Positions 1-10,672 of a DNA stretch of 64,000 nucleotides are shown piece after piece (the first letter of the stretch is position 1; each line of letters opens with the position of its first letter). Both the position numbers and the translations under genes were made by a program. Location of the stretch: assembly GCF_000372745.1 (NCBI RefSeq), contig NZ_KB889688.1, positions 1 through 64,000 on the forward strand, given 5' to 3'. The stretch is from Embleya scabrispora DSM 41855 (GTDB taxonomy: Bacteria > Actinomycetota > Actinomycetes > Streptomycetales > Streptomycetaceae). The notes beneath the pieces are model-generated. The model worked only from the letters and a program-made list of their open reading frames with translations. It had not been told where the DNA came from and made no database searches.

Positions 1-11
1 CCCCTCGCTCG

Positions 12-90
12 GGACTTCGTGTCCCTCCGCTTCGCTCCGGGCCACGAAGTCCAAGTTCTGCGGCTCCGCCGCTCTCCGCGCTTCGCGCGT
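12..90. repeat. Cluster of short inverted repeats
   Basis: A 10-bp arm GGACTTCGTG (12-21) is repeated inverted as CACGAAGTCC (43-52) around a 21-base loop. Two small palindromes follow, GCGGCTCCGCCGC near 60-72 and a GCGCTTCGCGCG-like one near 80-90. No gene is visible in 1-204. Such cttcgctccg-type palindromes are common between Streptomyces genes. It may be a terminator for a gene left of the window. Confidence 0.5.
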
Positions 91-204
91 CGATCGCTGG
101 GGGCGGCCGCGGTCGGGGGCGCTGACGCGCCGGGGGGTGGCGAAGGGCGGGCGGGGTGGGGGTGGGGGTGCGTCGGGGAGTGGTCCGGTGGGGGTGGTGG
201 GGGT

Positions 205-1143
205 TCAGGATTCGGGGTGGTTCGGGTGTAGGAGGTTGCCGCGGCGGCTGAGGACGAACTCGCGGAACAGGCGTACCGGTGTGGTCTCCGGTCGGCCCGG
301 TACCCAGGCCAGCCCGATGGTGCGAAAGGCCCGGGGCGCGGTGACGGCCAGGTGTACGGTGCCCGGGCGCGGCACCTCGGGTGCGGGCAGCAGCGCGACG
401 CCCAGGCCCGCCGCGACCAGGCCGCGCAGCGTCTCGGCCTCCTCGCCCTCGAAGGCGATCCTGGGTACGAACCCGGCCTCGGCGAACAGCGCGTCGGTGA
501 TCCGGCGCAGCCCGTAGCCCGGCTCCATGCACACGAAGACGTCCTCGGCCGCCTCGGCCAACCGCACCCGGCGGCGGTGCGCGAGCCGGTGGTCGGCCGG
601 CACCACCAGGTAAAGCCGCTGATCATCCAGCGCCCGCACGGCCAGGTCCGGTGCGTCCGGCAACGGCGCGGTCAGGCACAGGTCGAGTTCGCCGGCGCGC
701 ATGCGCTCCAGCATCGCCGACGCCGACACCTGGACGAGTTGGAAGCGGATGCCCGGGTGGTGCACCCGAAAGGCGCGCAGCAGGCCGGGCACCGCCTCGG
801 GCCCCATCGTGTGCAGGAACCCGAACGCGACCTTGCCGCGCGCCCCGCCCACGTCCTCGATCACCTCGTCCAGGCCGCGCTCCAGCAGCGCGAGCGCCTG
901 TTCCACATAGCCGAGCAGGGTGTGGCCCTGTCGGGTGAGCGCCACCCCCCGCCCGGTGCGGGCCAGCAGCGGCACGCCGACGTCCGCCTCCAGTCGGGCC
1001 ATCGTGCGGCTGAGCGTGGGCTGCGGGATGCCCAGGCCGGCTGCGGCTCGGGTGATGTGCTCCTCGCGGGCGACCGCCGCGAATTGCGTCAGGAGCGGGA
1101 CGATGGCCGCGGAAACCTCCGCTGATCTGCTGTCATACGACAC
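205..1143 (-). CDS. LysR-family transcriptional regulator
   Basis: A 312-residue DNA-binding regulator. The N-terminus has the LysR winged helix-turn-helix (AAGLGIPQPTLSRTMARLE, about residues 33-51), followed by the periplasmic-binding-like effector domain (HPGIRFQLV onward). The length is usual for the family. I chose the GTG at 1143 because the ATG codons upstream lie inside the likely operator. It is divergent from an MFS transporter 63 bp away. This is the classic arrangement in which a LysR protein controls its neighbour and itself. The effector ligand cannot be told from the sequence. Confidence 0.9.
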   Translation of the reverse strand: MSYDSRSAEVSAAIVPLLTQFAAVAREEHITRAAAGLGIPQPTLSRTMARLEADVGVPLLARTGRGVALTRQGHTLLGYVEQALALLERGLDEVIEDVGGARGKVAFGFLHTMGPEAVPGLLRAFRVHHPGIRFQLVQVSASAMLERMRAGELDLCLTAPLPDAPDLAVRALDDQRLYLVVPADHRLAHRRRVRLAEAAEDVFVCMEPGYGLRRITDALFAEAGFVPRIAFEGEEAETLRGLVAAGLGVALLPAPEVPRPGTVHLAVTAPRAFRTIGLAWVPGRPETTPVRLFREFVLSRRGNLLHPNHPES

Positions 1144-1164
1144 AGCATGGATTCTTGCCCAAAC

Positions 1165-1179
1165 ATGCATTGGACGCAT
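1165..1179. promoter_or_regulatory. Candidate LysR operator (T-N11-A dyad)
   Basis: ATGCATTGGACGCAT in the 63-bp gap between the divergent lysR and MFS genes is a near-perfect dyad (ATGCRT-N3-AYGCAT). It contains the LysR T-N11-A signature (T1166 to A1178). Position and symmetry fit autoregulation plus control of the transporter. Confidence 0.5.
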
Positions 1180-1206
1180 GAAAAGACGCGGCCTAGTTTC
1201 GTATTC

Positions 1207-2508
1207 ATGCCCGCCTCGAACAGCTCATCGGACCCCGCCCCAAGCACCGTCCCGACCGCTACCGCGGCAATCCGGCACACGCGCGGTTCGCGCGCGTATC
1301 GCCGGGTGAACCTGGCGCTGTTCGCCGCGGGTTGTTCGACCTTCGCGATGCTCTACGCGACCCAGACACTGCTGCCGGAGTTGTCCGACGGGTTCGACCT
1401 GGACCCGGCCACGGCCAGCCTCTCGGTCTCGGTGACCACCGGTGCGCTGGCTCTGGCGGTGATCCCGGTGAGCATGCTGTCCGAGCGGTGGGGCCGCTCG
1501 CGGGTGATGACGATCTCCGTGTTCGGCGCCGCGCTGCTGGGCGTACTGGCCGCGTTCGCCCCGGACTTCGGCACGCTCGTGGTGCTCCGCGCGGCGCAGG
1601 GCGTCGCCCTGGCCGGGTTGCCCGCGACCGCGATGGCCTACCTCGCCGAGGAGGTCGACGGGCCCTCGCTGGGCTCGGCGATGGGGCTGTACGTGGCGGG
1701 CAACAGCATCGGCGGCATGGGCGGCCGGTTGGTCACCGGACTGGCCTCGGACCTGGGCGGATGGCGGGTCGCCCTGGTGGCGGTCGGCGTGCTGGCGCTG
1801 GGGTCGGCGGTCGCCTTCCGGGTGTTGCTGCCGCCGTCGCGCAACTTCACCCCGTCGGCGATGAGCGCGCGGCAACTCACCGGCGTGCTGCGCGCGCACC
1901 TCGCGGACCCGGTGCTGCGTCGGTTGTACCTGCTCGGCATGGTGTTCATGGCGGCGTTCGGCACCGTCTACAACTACCTCGGCTACCGGTTGCTCGCCGA
2001 GCCGTTCGGGCTGCCGCAGACGGTGGTCGGCGCGATCTTCGTGATCTACCTGGCGGGTACGTTCAGTTCGGCCGCCTCGGGCCGGCTGGTCGGGCGGATC
2101 GGGCACCGTGCGACGTTGTGGGCCGCGGCGGCGATCACGGCCGCGGGCGCGCTGCTGACCCTCCCGGACAACCTGGCGCTGGTCGTGGTCGGCCTGATCG
2201 TGCTCACCGCGGGCTTCTTCGCGGGCCATTCGGCGGCCAGTTCGGCGGTCGGCCTGCGGGTCACCGAGGGCCGCGCGCAGGCGTCCGCGCTGTACCTGGC
2301 GGCCTACTACCTCGGGGCGAGCGCCGGCGGCCCGATCGGCGGCGTCGCCTTCCACGGCCGGGGCTGGGCGGGTGCGGTGGTGCTCGTGCTGGTGCTGATG
2401 GCCGCGGCCGGCGTGGTGGCCCACGGCCTCCACGGCCGGGTGGCCGGCGCACCGGCGCCCGCACCGATCCGGCGGCACCCCCGCGCACACGTGCGCTCGA
2501 CCGCCTGA
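1207..2508 (+). CDS. MFS transporter, YnfM-like
   Basis: A 433-residue major facilitator with about twelve hydrophobic segments. Between helices 2 and 3 it carries the MFS signature loop SERWGRSRVM. A charged N-terminal tail of about 35 residues precedes helix 1, and the C-terminal tail is short and basic. The overall pattern (LYATQTLLPELS after helix 1) is that of YnfM-type arabinose or drug efflux permeases. The ATG at 1207 is preferred over the one at 1147, which would overlap the operator and the lysR start. Regulation by the divergent LysR protein is likely. Substrate unknown. Confidence 0.85.
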   Translation: MPASNSSSDPAPSTVPTATAAIRHTRGSRAYRRVNLALFAAGCSTFAMLYATQTLLPELSDGFDLDPATASLSVSVTTGALALAVIPVSMLSERWGRSRVMTISVFGAALLGVLAAFAPDFGTLVVLRAAQGVALAGLPATAMAYLAEEVDGPSLGSAMGLYVAGNSIGGMGGRLVTGLASDLGGWRVALVAVGVLALGSAVAFRVLLPPSRNFTPSAMSARQLTGVLRAHLADPVLRRLYLLGMVFMAAFGTVYNYLGYRLLAEPFGLPQTVVGAIFVIYLAGTFSSAASGRLVGRIGHRATLWAAAAITAAGALLTLPDNLALVVVGLIVLTAGFFAGHSAASSAVGLRVTEGRAQASALYLAAYYLGASAGGPIGGVAFHGRGWAGAVVLVLVLMAAAGVVAHGLHGRVAGAPAPAPIRRHPRAHVRSTA

Positions 2509-2572
2509 GCAGCGTGCCCCGGTCGGCCGGGGGCCTCGATCGGGCCCCGGCCGGCCTTGGCATGCTGAGCCC

Positions 2573-2743
2573 ATGGACGAGCGGCACAACCCGGTCCCGG
2601 GCCCCCACCCGGGCGACCGCGACGACTTCGGCCGGGTGTACCGCCCGCACACCGTGCGCGCGGGTTGCGCGCTGCTCGGCTGCCTGCTGGTGGTCCTGGC
2701 CTCGGCCGTGCTGATCACCGCACTGATGTGGCGGACCCTGTGA
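2573..2743 (+). CDS. Small single-helix membrane protein (56 aa)
   Basis: This short reading frame starts at ATG 2573 and ends at TGA 2741-2743. It has a polar N-terminus rich in His, Pro and Asp (MDERHNPVPGPHPGDRDDFG) and one strong transmembrane segment of about 22 residues (ALLGCLLVVLASAVLITALM) that reaches almost to the C-terminus. It follows the MFS gene by 64 bp on the same strand. I do not recognise a family. The clean amphipathic-to-hydrophobic layout and the codon use make a real gene plausible. A membrane-anchored small regulator is one possibility, but no function can be assigned. Confidence 0.5.
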   Translation: MDERHNPVPGPHPGDRDDFGRVYRPHTVRAGCALLGCLLVVLASAVLITALMWRTL

Positions 2744-2815
2744 CGAGTGCGACGGTGCGCCCTCGGGTCGACGCGATCGCACGTCCGCGCGGGTGGGCGG
2801 CCGGCTCGTGCCCGT

Positions 2816-3214
2816 TCAGTAGCCCAGGGCCGCCTTGCGCTCGGCCGCAGTGACCCTGGCCCGCTCGATCTCGTTGATGTGCGTCTCCGTCCATTCGCGC
2901 AGCGCGCGGATCGGCTCACCCAGGCTGCGCCCGAGTTCGGTGAGTTCGTAGTCCACCCGAGGCGGGATGGTCGGGGTCACCGTGCGCAGCACGAAGCCGT
3001 CCGCCTCCAGGCCGCGCAGGGTCTGGGTGAGCATCTTCTGCGACACGCCCTCGATCCGGCGGCTCAGGTCCGTGTACCGCATCGTGCCGTCCCGCAGCGC
3101 GTCCACGATCAGCACCGTCCACTTGCCGGCGATGTGGTCCAGGACCTGACGCGTCGCGCACTTGGCGCTGTAGACATCGGCGGGAAGGCCGATCGATTCG
3201 ACAATGGTCACCAT
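2816..3214 (-). CDS. HxlR-family transcriptional regulator
   Basis: A 132-residue winged-helix regulator with the family hallmarks: an N-terminal Cys (KCATRQVLDHIAGKW, Cys near residue 19), the core MRYTDLSRRIEGVSQKMLTQ recognition region, and a C-terminal dimerisation helix. HxlR proteins such as YodB and HypR often sense quinones, aldehydes or disulfide stress through the N-terminal Cys. The gene is divergent from a nitroreductase, a common target of this family. ATG 3214 is chosen; an in-frame TTG seven codons upstream is an alternative. No good ribosome binding site is visible, so leaderless translation is possible. Confidence 0.9.
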   Translation of the reverse strand: MVTIVESIGLPADVYSAKCATRQVLDHIAGKWTVLIVDALRDGTMRYTDLSRRIEGVSQKMLTQTLRGLEADGFVLRTVTPTIPPRVDYELTELGRSLGEPIRALREWTETHINEIERARVTAAERKAALGY

Positions 3215-3237
3215 TCGAGGAGAGTAGCGCACCAATT

Positions 3238-3269
3238 AGTGCCTACTTCCCACTGGAGAGTGACTCTCC
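3238..3269. promoter_or_regulatory. Operator-like palindromes between HxlR and nitroreductase genes
   Basis: The gap between the divergent genes holds a perfect dyad GGAGAG-TGA-CTCTCC (3255-3269). It directly follows a weaker AGTG-N9-CACT dyad (3238-3254). Both lie where the two promoters must overlap. They are the natural candidate binding sites for the HxlR protein. Confidence 0.5.
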
Positions 3270-3282
3270 CAAAATTGTGGCC

Positions 3283-3951
3283 ATGAGCAACGACACGTCG
3301 ATCCGCACCGCCTCGGTCGCCGAGGCCATCCGCACCCGCCGCACCGTCCGCCACTACCGCCCCGAGGCGATCCCGGCCGACACCCTCCGGACTCTGCTCG
3401 AACTCGCCATCGAGGCCCCCACGAGCTGGAACCTTCAGGACCGCTCGATCGTGGTGGTCACCGACGACGTGGGCCGCGCGGGCCTGATCGAGGCCACCGG
3501 TGGTCAGCCGCAGACCCGGGAGGCGCCCGTATTGCTGGTCTTCGTCGCCGAGCCGCAGGCGTGGCGCGACGAGCATGCCGACGTGTACGAGCAGGCGCTC
3601 CGCAACGGGGCCTGGAACGACGCGTTCGTCACCATGTTCGCGGCGGCGTCGCAGGAGTTCCAGCAGGACCTGGCCGCGCGTGGGATGTTGCGCGAGTACG
3701 CGGTCAAGGACGCGATGATCGCCGCCACGTACGTCATGCTCGCGGCCGGCGAACTGGGCCTGGCCACGTCGCCGATGAACGGCTGGGACGAGGCCCTGGT
3801 CAAGCAGGCGATCGGCATCGGGGATCGCGACGACCTGGCGATAGCGCTGATCGTCGCGGTCGGCCGACCGGCCGAGGACCGGCGTCACCCCGGGCGCCGG
3901 GCGCTGGAGCGCAACGTGTTCCACGGCCGCTACGGCGTGCCGCGGCCGTGA
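3283..3951 (+). CDS. Nitroreductase-family oxidoreductase
   Basis: A 222-residue protein of the flavin-dependent nitroreductase fold, which usually reduces nitro compounds, quinones or enoates with NAD(P)H. The N-terminal FMN-phosphate motif is clear (AIRTRRTVRHYRPEAIP), as are the dimer motif APTSWNLQD and the C-terminal Arg-rich FMN contact ([16 protein letters not shown]). ATG 3283 is used; GTG 3277 is an alternative two codons upstream. It is divergently paired with an HxlR regulator and probably induced by electrophiles through it. The exact substrate is unknown. Confidence 0.9.
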   Translation: MSNDTSIRTASVAEAIRTRRTVRHYRPEAIPADTLRTLLELAIEAPTSWNLQDRSIVVVTDDVGRAGLIEATGGQPQTREAPVLLVFVAEPQAWRDEHADVYEQALRNGAWNDAFVTMFAAASQEFQQDLAARGMLREYAVKDAMIAATYVMLAAGELGLATSPMNGWDEALVKQAIGIGDRDDLAIALIVAVGRPAEDRRHPGRRALERNVFHGRYGVPRP

Positions 3952-3953
3952 GT

Positions 3954-4150
3954 TCGACCCGATATCCCGCGGCGACCGGTGTGCCGCGTTCGGTGGCCGC
4001 GAGGATGCCGGCCAGAGACGATCGGGCGTCCTGGAGTCCGGTGATCCGTGCGTCGATTCCGTCCGGTGCGTCGCGCGGGTAGCCGATCACGCACGGGTCG
4101 AAATCCGCTCCGGGGCCCTCGACGCAGGGCAGCAGACCGGCACACACCAT
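3954..4150 (-). pseudogene. Unidentified gene remnant
   Basis: Read on the minus strand from 4150, the frame gives MVCAGLLPCVEGPG, then FDPCVIGYPRDAPDGIDARI and a helix ending AATERGTPVAAGYRVEL. It then runs without a stop into sequence antisense to the nitroreductase. The first 65 residues look like a natural protein C-terminus (Cys-containing, with a helical tail). No recognisable N-terminal domain precedes them, because the opposite-strand ABM remnant begins at the same point. I interpret it as the broken end of a lost gene. I could not identify the family. Confidence 0.3.
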
Positions 4151-4433
4151 CTACGGCTCGCTCCGCCCCAGGCCGCACCGCGCCGCCGAACTCAAGGCGC
4201 TGCTTTCGGCCCTGGTCGAGCCGACCCGCGCGGAGCCCGGCTCGCTCCGGTACCACCTGCACGAGGAGGCCGACGGCACGCTGTTCCCGTACGAGGTCCG
4301 GCGCTCCGCGGAGGACCTCGAACCGCACATGCGCGAGTTCGTGTCCACCTTCCTCGAACACCGGATGGACTGGCTCGAACGCGACCCGGACGCCCACGAG
4401 GGCACCATGTTCGGCCCGTACCCCGTGGAATAG
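4146..4433 (+). pseudogene. ABM-family monooxygenase remnant lacking its start
   Basis: The frame reads TIYGSLRPRPHRAAELKALL, then EPTRAEPGSLRYHLHEEADG, ending GTMFGPYPVE and TAG 4431. This is the pattern of antibiotic-biosynthesis-monooxygenase (YgiN/quinol monooxygenase) proteins: a ferredoxin-like beta strand, the helix ending PTRAEPG, and the LxYxLHE strand. The first beta strand is missing. The frame is closed by TAG at 4080-4082, and no ATG, GTG or TTG lies between that stop and the domain. It is therefore a 5'-truncated copy. Its break coincides with the break of the opposite-strand remnant, so one deletion probably removed both 5' ends. Confidence 0.55.
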
Positions 4434-4462
4434 GCCGACCGCCGATCCACCCGTGCACACGA

Positions 4463-4500
4463 CGAGGCCCTCGCCTCCCGGTCGGGAGTCGAGGGCCTCG
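4463..4500. terminator. Bidirectional hairpin terminator
   Basis: CGAGGCCCTCG (4463-4473) pairs perfectly with CGAGGGCCTCG (4490-4500). An inner CTCCCG/CGGGAG stem extends it. It lies between the ABM remnant (plus) and the end of deoA (minus). Confidence 0.75.
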
Positions 4501-4517
4501 GTGCGTGGGTCGGGCCG

Positions 4518-5804
4518 TCAGGCCGTCGGGCCGATCCGGTCGATCAGGATCGGGGTGGGCTCGAAGGCGGTGCCGGCCGGGGCGATGGTGACCGCGTCGG
4601 CCAGGATCTCGCTCGCGTAGCCGAAGCGCTCCGGGGTGTCGGTGTGCAGGGTCATCAGCGGCTGCCCGGCGGTGACGATGTCGCCCGGCTTGGCGTGCAG
4701 TTCGACGCCCGCGCCGGCCTGGACCTGCTCCTCCTTGCGGGCCCGGCCCGCGCCCAGGCGCCAGGCCGAGACGCCGACCGCGTACGCGTCCACCCGGGTC
4801 AGCACACCGGACAACGACGCCGTGACCACCTGGGTCTCGCGCGCCACCGGCAACTTCGCGTCCGGGTCGCCGCCCTGGGCCTGGATCATCCGGCGCCACA
4901 CGTCCATCGCCGAGCCGTCGCGCAGCGCGTCCGCCGGGTCGATCCGGGTCTGACCGGCCGCCGCGAGCATCTCGCGCGCGAGCGCGATGGTCAGCTCGAC
5001 CACGTCCGCCGGGCCGCCGCCCGCGAGCACCTCGACCGACTCGCGGACCTCCAGCGCGTTGCCCGCCGTCAGCCCCAGCGGCGTGGACATGTCGGTCAGC
5101 AGCGCGACCGTCTTGACCCCGTGGTCCACGCCCAACCGGACCATGGTGCGGGCCAGTTCGCGCGCGTTGGCCAGGTCCTTCATGAACGCGCCGGAGCCGA
5201 CCTTGACGTCGAGCACCAGCGCGCCGGTGCCCTCGGCGATCTTCTTGCTCATGATCGAGCTGGCGATCAGGGGTATCGCCTCGACCGTGCCGGTCACATC
5301 GCGCAGTGCGTACAACTTCTTGTCCGCCGGCGCGAGGCCGTCGCCCGCCGCGCAGATCACCGCACCGACGTCCTCGAGTACGCGCATCATCGCGTCGTTG
5401 GACAGCGCCGCCTGCCACCCGGGGATGGCCTCCAGCTTGTCCAGCGTGCCGCCGGTGTGGCCCAGGCCGCGGCCCGAGAGTTGCGGGACGGCCACGCCGC
5501 ACGCGGCGACCAGCGGCGCGAGCGGCAGGGTGATCTTGTCGCCCACGCCACCGGTCGAGTGCTTGTCCGCGGTCGGCCGGGACAGCGTCGAGAAGTCCAT
5601 CCGCTCACCCGACGCTATCATCGCGTCGGTCCAGCGGTTGATCTCGGCCGCGGTCATGCCGTTGAGCAGGATGGCCATCGCGAGCGCGGACATCTGCTCG
5701 TCCGCGACCGCGCCGCGCGTGTACGCATCGACCACCCAGTCGATCTGAGCCGCCGTCAGTTCACCGCGGTCCCGCTTCGTACGGATGACCGAAATCGCGT
5801 CCAT
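4518..5804 (-). CDS. deoA: Thymidine phosphorylase
   Basis: A 428-residue cytoplasmic enzyme that splits thymidine or deoxyuridine with phosphate into base and deoxyribose-1-phosphate. Seen: the phosphate-binding KHSTGGVGDK motif (about residues 81-90), the family signature SGRGLGHTGGTLDKLEA, and the catalytic-domain SSIMSKKIA. The C-terminal pyrimidine-phosphorylase domain (ARKEEQVQAGAGVELHAKPG) is complete. ATG 5804 (MDAISVIRTK) is the conserved start. The gene lies last in the nucleoside transport operon, 54 bp after cdd, so imported pyrimidine nucleosides are deaminated and then phosphorolysed. Confidence 0.97.
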   Translation of the reverse strand: MDAISVIRTKRDRGELTAAQIDWVVDAYTRGAVADEQMSALAMAILLNGMTAAEINRWTDAMIASGERMDFSTLSRPTADKHSTGGVGDKITLPLAPLVAACGVAVPQLSGRGLGHTGGTLDKLEAIPGWQAALSNDAMMRVLEDVGAVICAAGDGLAPADKKLYALRDVTGTVEAIPLIASSIMSKKIAEGTGALVLDVKVGSGAFMKDLANARELARTMVRLGVDHGVKTVALLTDMSTPLGLTAGNALEVRESVEVLAGGGPADVVELTIALAREMLAAAGQTRIDPADALRDGSAMDVWRRMIQAQGGDPDAKLPVARETQVVTASLSGVLTRVDAYAVGVSAWRLGAGRARKEEQVQAGAGVELHAKPGDIVTAGQPLMTLHTDTPERFGYASEILADAVTIAPAGTAFEPTPILIDRIGPTA

Positions 5805-5858
5805 GCTGTCCGTTCTCTCTTGGCCGCCGCGGCGACCGGTTCGGGTCACGAGCAATTG

Positions 5859-6248
5859 CTAGCGAAGGTCGCCGGGCCCGAAGGCCTCCGGCAGGATCTC
5901 CCGCAACGGCCGTACCCCGTGCTTGGTTTCCAGCAACATCTCGGCGCCGCCGTGCTCCCACAGCAGTTGTCGGCAGCGCCCGCACGGCATCAGTACCGCG
6001 CCCTCGCCGTCCACGCAGCAAAAGGCCACGAGCCGGCCGCCTCCGCTCGCGTGCAGCGCGGACACCAGGCCGCACTCCGCGCACAGCGTGAGGCCGTACG
6101 ACGCGTTCTCCACGTTGCACCCGGACACGATCCGGCCGTCGTCCACCAGCGCCGAGGCGCCGACCGGATACTTCGAGTACGGCGCGTACGCCCCCCGCAT
6201 CGCCGCCGTCGCCGCGTCCCGCAGCGCCGGCCAATCGATCTCCGACAC
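5859..6248 (-). CDS. cdd: Cytidine deaminase
   Basis: A 129-residue homotetrameric-type zinc enzyme converting cytidine and deoxycytidine to uridine and deoxyuridine. Motifs: CNVENASYG (residues 44-52), the CAE motif with zinc Cys56 and catalytic Glu58, and PCGRC with zinc ligands Cys89 and Cys92. The start is GTG 6248, with AAGGG about 9 bases upstream. It begins 5 bases after the stop of the second permease and ends 54 bp before deoA. It therefore sits within the transport operon, between uptake and phosphorolysis. Confidence 0.97.
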   Translation of the reverse strand: MSEIDWPALRDAATAAMRGAYAPYSKYPVGASALVDDGRIVSGCNVENASYGLTLCAECGLVSALHASGGGRLVAFCCVDGEGAVLMPCGRCRQLLWEHGGAEMLLETKHGVRPLREILPEAFGPGDLR

Positions 6249-6253
6249 GCCCG

Positions 6254-7599
6254 TCAGCCCTTCGTGTAAGGCTTGTTGGCCGCCGCCGGCGCGCGCACCT
6301 TGCCGACCAGACCGGCCACCGCGAAGATCGTCACGACGTACGGCATCATCTGCAGGAACTGGCTCGGGATCGAGGTGTTCAGCGGCTGCAGCGACGTGGC
6401 CAGCGCACTGGTGAAGCCGAACAGCAGCGCCGCGGCCACCGCGCCCAGCGGACGCCAGCGCCCGAAGATGACCGCCGCGAGCGCGATGTAGCCCGCGCCC
6501 GAGGTCATGTCCTTCGAGAAGGTGCCCACCGTGCCGATGGTCAGGAACGCGCCGCCGATGCCGGCGATCGCGCCCGCCATGATCACGTTGCGGTACCGGG
6601 TCGCGTTGACCTTGATGCCGACCGTGTCCGCCGCCGTCGGGTGCTCGCCCACCGCGCGGGCCCGCAGGCCCCAGCGGGTGTGGAACAGGCCGAGGTGCAC
6701 GATCACGATCAGCGCGTACATCAGGTACACGATGATGTTCACGTCGAACAGGACCGGGCCGATCACCGGGATGTCCGCGAGCCCCGGAATCCGGATGTTC
6801 TCGAACACGCCCGGGTTGTTGTAGCCCTCGGGGTCCTTTTGCAACAGCTGCGTGTACAGGAAGCCGGTGATGCCGGTGACCAGCAGGTTGATCACCACAC
6901 CCAGGACGACCTGCTCGACCAGGTAGCGCACCGCGAAGACCGCGAGCAGCCCGCCGATCAGCGCGCCCGCGACCATGCCCGCGGCCAGCCCCGCCCACAA
7001 CGACCCGGTGATCGAGCCGGTGAGCGCGGCGGCGAACGCGCCGAACAGGAACTGACCGTCGATGGCGATGTTGACCACGCCCGAGCGCTCACCGATCACA
7101 CCCGCGAGCGCGCCGAGCACCAGCGGTACGGCGGCCAGCAGGGTGTTCTGCAGGGCGCCCGCGAAGGACATCTGCTTGCCCGCGACCGCCCACACCAGGA
7201 ACGCGATCACGAACGCGATCAGGAACAGCGCGATGCTCAGCCGGATCGCCAGGCGCGACCGGTCCAGCACGATCCGCAGCACGCCCGCGACCATGCACAG
7301 CACCGACATCGCGATCGCGACGGCCCGCGCGGGCAGCGACAGGTCGCCGACCTCGGTGGTGTCCCGGTTGGGCACGGTCATCCCGAAGACCGCGTCGACG
7401 CCGCTCTTGGTGCCGAAACCGAACGCCCACAACGCGTACAGCCCGACCAGGATGAAGCCGATGCCCGTGATCAGGGCCTTCTTGCGGGCCGCGGCCCGCA
7501 CCACGTCGGCGGCCTCGCCGGTGGGGTTCACCGGGGCCTCCACGTCGGGGGCGATCACGGTGTCCGCCACCTGCGTGCCTCCTTCAGGGTTCCGCTCGG

Positions 7600-7603
<4 letters not shown>
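6254..7603 (-). CDS. Nucleoside ABC transporter permease (second)
   Basis: A 449-residue inner-membrane permease of the BPD_transp_2 family (as in YufQ, NupQ and RnsD). It has a cytosolic N-terminal tail of about 45 residues, then about ten to eleven hydrophobic segments. The family EAA-like region VGEHPTAADTVGIKVNATRYR and the motif GVVNIAIDGQFLFGA are present. Start ATG 7603 overlaps the stop of the upstream permease (ATGA), so the two are translationally coupled. It would form a heterodimeric channel with that permease and take nucleosides from the BMP lipoprotein. Confidence 0.93.
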
Positions 7604-10544
<2,941 letters not shown>

Positions 10545-10630
10545 CGCGGAGACCTCCTCGGCTACGCCCCCCGCAAGGGGCCGCTACGGGTTCGACCCGG
10601 GTCCCCGCGGGGCCCGGGCGGTACGGACAC

Positions 10631-10661
10631 GGGCGCCGTGGAATCTGCTTCCACGGCGCCC
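10631..10661. terminator. Hairpin between BMP lipoprotein and ABC ATPase genes
   Basis: GGGCGCCGTGGAA (10631-10643) and TTCCACGGCGCCC (10649-10661) form a perfect 13-bp stem with a 5-base loop, 11 bases after the BMP stop on the minus strand. It lies inside the operon. It could act as a partial terminator or a 3' stabiliser giving more lipoprotein than membrane components, a usual pattern for binding-protein operons. Confidence 0.6.
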
Positions 10662-10672
10662 GATCGTTTGGG

